Source of the DNA: Agapanthus africanus | Taxonomy: Eukaryota > Streptophyta > Magnoliopsida > Asparagales > Amaryllidaceae | Assembly: GCA_030015575.1 (NCBI GenBank) | Contig: JASDDO010000001.1 | Location: forward strand, 517,633,772-517,697,771 | Reading direction: 5' to 3' | Length of the DNA: 64,000 bases | Shown: piece by piece, positions 60,610 to 64,000 of the stretch | Layout: each line of letters starts with the position of its first letter | Numbering within the stretch: position 1 is the first letter of the stretch | Position numbers and translations under genes: made by a program | Notes under the pieces: model-generated | The model's database searches: none | Seen by the model: only the letters and a program-made list of their open reading frames with translations | What the model was told of the DNA's origin: nothing

Positions 60610-61400
60610 GATATTTCGAGCACAGTAACCGCACTTGATAGATATTTTCCTTGTGCACAGCAGTTGCACTTGATTTATGTTTTCATACATCCATTACACT
60701 TGGTTTACATTTTCGTGCATATCCATTGCATTCGATATTGTTTTGTGCACGTCGCTGCACATATTAATGCTTTCGTGCACTTCGATATACTTGATTTTGA
60801 TTTCATGCATATTGTATGCGCCTAATTTTGACTTGTGCACTCGATATTGTTATGTGCACCCAGTCACACATATTTATGATTTCTTGTATCCCGATACACT
60901 CGATTTTGATTTCGTGCATATTATATACTCCTGATTTTGATTCATGCACTCGATGTTGATTACCTGCGCTTTTGATGCATTGATATGGTTTTCATGCATA
61001 CCAGTTGTACTAGATTTATGTTTTTATGCACCTAATTGCACTTAATATTGATTTTCGTGCACCCTATTGCACTAGATACTTTTGTGCAAACCTGATACAC
61101 TTGATTTGGTTTTTCGTGCACACTCGGTGCACTTGATGAGGTTTTGTACACATTGATGCGCTTGAGGATGTTCGTGGACATCAGTTGCACTTGATTGAGA
61201 TTTTCGTGCACTCTAAATGCACTTGATGTTGTTGTCGTGCACACCCGATGCACTTGACAAATGTTTTCGTGCACACTTGTTGCACTTGAAAGATACTTTC
61301 GTGCACACCCGTTGCACTCAGTTTTCGTGCACATTCGTGGCACTTGGATTTGACTTCGATTTTTGTGCGCACTAGACACACGTGGGTTGGTTTTCATGTA
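60610..61400. repeat. Degenerate GTGCAC tandem array in element F
   Basis: About twenty loose units of 35-45 bases, of the form TTTTCGTGCACACCCGTTGC followed by ACTTGAT, fill some 800 bases. Spacing is uneven and the units are much diverged, more so towards the left end. Confidence 0.8.
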
Positions 61401-61654
61401 CACCTATTGGGATTGATTTCCTTTCGAGTATCACATTTTTATGATATATACTGTATTATATAGTAGCAGAGCAGAACTGGTCTGAGGACAGTACCTTAGT
61501 GTTATTGCATGCATCGGTATTTACTGAAGGGGTTTTCAAAAAAACCTATAATCTCACTATTTCCCTATGTATCCATAAGCGACACGAAACTTTACAAAAG
61601 AAAACCCTTCTAAATTATTTTCAAAAAGGCGGGACATATATCTTAAGCAAAACA

Positions 61655-61683
61655 TATATATGTGTGTGTGTGTGTGTGTGTGT
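61655..61683. repeat. (TG)n microsatellite
   Basis: A TATATATG run passes into about a dozen TG repeats, just before TATTTCTTTACAAAATGAA. A shorter version stands at the matching place near 42968. Confidence 0.9.
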
Positions 61684-62081
61684 ATTTCTTTACAAAATGA
61701 ACGTCCGCTAATTGTACCATGATATACGCATCACACGGCGATTTGAAAAAGATTTTTCATACATTTTTCAGCTCCTTAAATAATTTTACTTAATGTGTAC
61801 TATTACATATTGTAGCCTTAACTATATTGTGATGATTTAAAACGGTAAATTTCTCAAATGGCATACTTGTTCATAGCTTTTATGATTTATATGACACTTG
61901 TCGGAGTTTCGATTATTATGTTTTGCACTCGTTTTCATGCGCGCGTGTTGCGCTATGATAATTCTAGTTTATCCGTGACTTTGGAGCCCCGTTGATTTGA
62001 TTTGATTTGATTTACTGAAATATTTTGAGACTTGCGAGGTTTAAATTTAAATTTGGGGACGAATTTATTTAAGGGGGAAAT

Positions 62082-64000
62082 TGTAACATTTCAGAAAACA
62101 GAAAATATTATTTTATAATTTAAATAATAAAATAATGAATTTTACGGATATTATATGAATATAAATTTGAGTTTTCGTAGAATGGTATAATTATATACCT
62201 CTATTTTGGAAAATAATTGAAATTTAAAATGAATTATCATTTATGGAAGAATTTATTTGATTTGGGGCTTTGTATAAATTAGTATATAATTATTTCCATA
62301 CAAGTTTAGTATTAAAATTAGTTAATGTTTTCCTAATTGTGTAATAAACCAAGCTTATTTTGTTAACTATGTTTTAATATGCCATGACACATTTATTTGA
62401 AAGAGTTAACATATTTTACATTTGGTTTTCTATGTATGGTTTTTATTTAGAAAACAAAACATAACAAAACAAAAAGAAAATGAGACATGGGGGGACAAAG
62501 AAACTAGGAGATATGGGCATAAGAGAGAGTGAGAGAGAGAGATGGTTGCTTAGCCTTAGCCATTCCATTTCTTCATCTCCTCCTTCTTCTTTTTCCTCTT
62601 TCACTTCTCCACCTACTCTACCACCACAAATCACCATCCAAAACACGTCAAAATCCAAGGTAGCCTTCACTAAAAATGATTCTAACATCACCCTAAGCTT
62701 CATGGCATAATCAAGTTTCCGTTTTGAGCTCTTGTAGCCATCTTGGAATTTTCTTGAGTTGCTTCTTGAGATAAAAATCTCACCTTTCATCAAAACTTTA
62801 GATTTCCTAACCTTCACTACTAGTTTAGAGTTAATATGTGCATGTTTTCAAGTCTTGAAAATTCTTAAGTGAGTTATAGTGGGTAGAACCTGTAGTAGTA
62901 GTGTAATAGAGGGTTTAGAATATGATTACTGGCCTAGTAGTGATAGAATCCCTGGTCTAAATGACTTTAAAAGTTCCTAAGATGAGTTTATAATTTTCCG
63001 AAATTGTTTTTTCATGGACTTTTGATGATCAAATAAAATCTGGGATAATTAGGCATCTCTGAAAATTTATCAGAGAGTACAGAGAGATGTATAAACCAGT
63101 AGAAAGCCACCATAGAAGCCCGAGCCCCTATCTCCAAGGTCTGGCTGCAAATTTAATGCTATTGGCCGCAATTTGCAGGTCAATTTTTAAGTTAGGCTCT
63201 GGGGTTTGTTCTATAGCCCACTCACTAGATAACTAAGACCACCCTATACGCTAAAAAGTCTCAAATCACCTTAAGAAAAATCTGGAGTTGTTTTACTTGA
63301 TTTCTGTCAATGTTTTGCGATATGTGAAACTTGGTTTTTGGATATTTTTTGTTTTGACTCAGTCGTTTGACATTCGCACGTTGACATCAGAGGTATTTTG
63401 TTGTTTTAGTACGCGTTGACCATAGGTTCTAACATATGTGCGCTTCTCTCGTGATTTCAAATTCGAATTGAGTTTGTATGCGATTTCGGTTATGATTTTG
63501 AGTGTAGCTACAATCACGTGGACTTTCGAGACGACGAAGAAGAGCAAGGAATTCGTCGACTTCGACTAGAGCAAGGATATTAAATGAGTAGATGTATATC
63601 GACGAGGGAAGTCGGGTGGATAGCGTATACCACCCCCGCAATCGTAGAATTAGGATGACACACACGCACACACTAGAATAGTATACTTAGTCTATATGTT
63701 ATGCTAGACTACCATATTCGTATAAGTCTATACTTAGTAGAATGATATACCCCTAGTACTATTTCTTAGCCTATGAACTATGTCTACTTATGTAAGTACA
63801 CATACATATATGATTACCCATTATACAATATAAGTTTACTGATGATATAAGGATATTTACGATATGAGAATATGAGTCAATATGATATGATATGATAACA
63901 TGAGGGCGATGTGATATGATATGATATGAGATGAGATGAGATGATATGTTATGAGATGAGATAAGATGATGTACGCGACTATAGATCTGTATTATTTGAT
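62082..64000 (+). repeat. Element F, right LTR (cut by window edge)
   Basis: This begins TGTAACATTTCAGAAAAC after the purine-rich AAGGGGGAAAT and aligns at about 94% with 43377-43785 and then with 55317 onward, up to the equivalent of about 56870. It shows the uninterrupted sequence (ATGGGGGGACAAAG at 62488) at the site where G entered the central LTR. It also contains GA-rich, ATATGAT-type and GGCCGCAA features like those of the central LTR. Confidence 0.88.

Larger units (their letters stand above)
58961..62081 (+). mobile_element. Element F, short internal region with gag remnants and no pol
   Basis: The region starts at the primer site and continues into leader text shared with 1-535. 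Gag begins at the ATG at 59293 (ACTACGCGAGCTGAGAGG follows), with recognisable gag pieces at 59443-59637 (LPEFTNLKPHKFTGKDVIEDP-like text) and about 59860-60000. After about 60450 the sequence turns into a tandem array and then into the 3' end shared with 42934-43376. No protease, reverse transcriptase, RNase H or integrase is seen in 3.1 kb. It is broken, with several breaks. Confidence 0.82.

Noticed and set aside
60610-61400. CRISPR-like array of short regular repeats
   Set aside because: The units are degenerate, spacers are not unique inserts, and the setting is a plant retroelement.

Overview
This window is flowering-plant nuclear DNA, probably eudicot. It is almost wholly nested LTR retrotransposons, with one recognisable host-derived protein gene. 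The plant origin rests on the retroelement lineages (chromodomain-bearing Tekay-like Ty3/gypsy, Athila-like, Tat-like, Ty1/copia), on plant-type tRNA primer sites (initiator Met and Asp), and on a protein closely resembling plant MOS4/SPF27. I see no tRNA, rRNA or CRISPR and no other cellular gene. Divergences and ages below are counts made by eye.

Left nest (1-37549). An old long-LTR Ty3/gypsy element A (minus strand; 1-535 and 33193-37549, running off the left edge) was hit by an Athila-like element B (536-33187, TSD GTCAC). B carries only gag and protease. B was then hit twice. One hit is solo LTR C (2078-5416, TSD TGCAA), which holds a complete intronless MOS4/SPF27 reading frame (3738-4505). 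The other is Ty1/copia element D (9788-31170, TSD ATCCC). D was in turn hit by a very young, whole-looking Tekay-type element E (16579-27554, TSD AACAC). LTR divergence falls with depth: about 4% for B, about 0.4% for D, about 0.03% for E.

Middle (37550-42933). This holds a GCGCT-rich minisatellite, a scrap of a D-like copia LTR, and a Tat-lineage fragment with integrase and second RNase H remnants. The Tat fragment has a 3 kb untranslated region built from several tandem arrays of different period.

Right nest (42934-64000). A relative of A, here called F, lies on the plus strand as internal end / LTR / short internal region / LTR, the layout expected of unequal recombination. Its internal region has gag remnants and an 800 bp GTGCAC array but no pol. 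The first F LTR was hit by solo LTR G (43786-55311, TSD TGGGG). G was hit by H (45931-54604, TSD GTGTC), a second Athila-like gag-protease element with a 1146-codon open frame and two 1306 bp LTRs.

Most worth a second look: the MOS4 frame carried inside a solo LTR; the gag-protease-only architecture shared by B and H; paired GC-rich palindromes recurring in unrelated element families; and three hairpins at 15258-15473 that keep one core while their outer stems change in a paired way.
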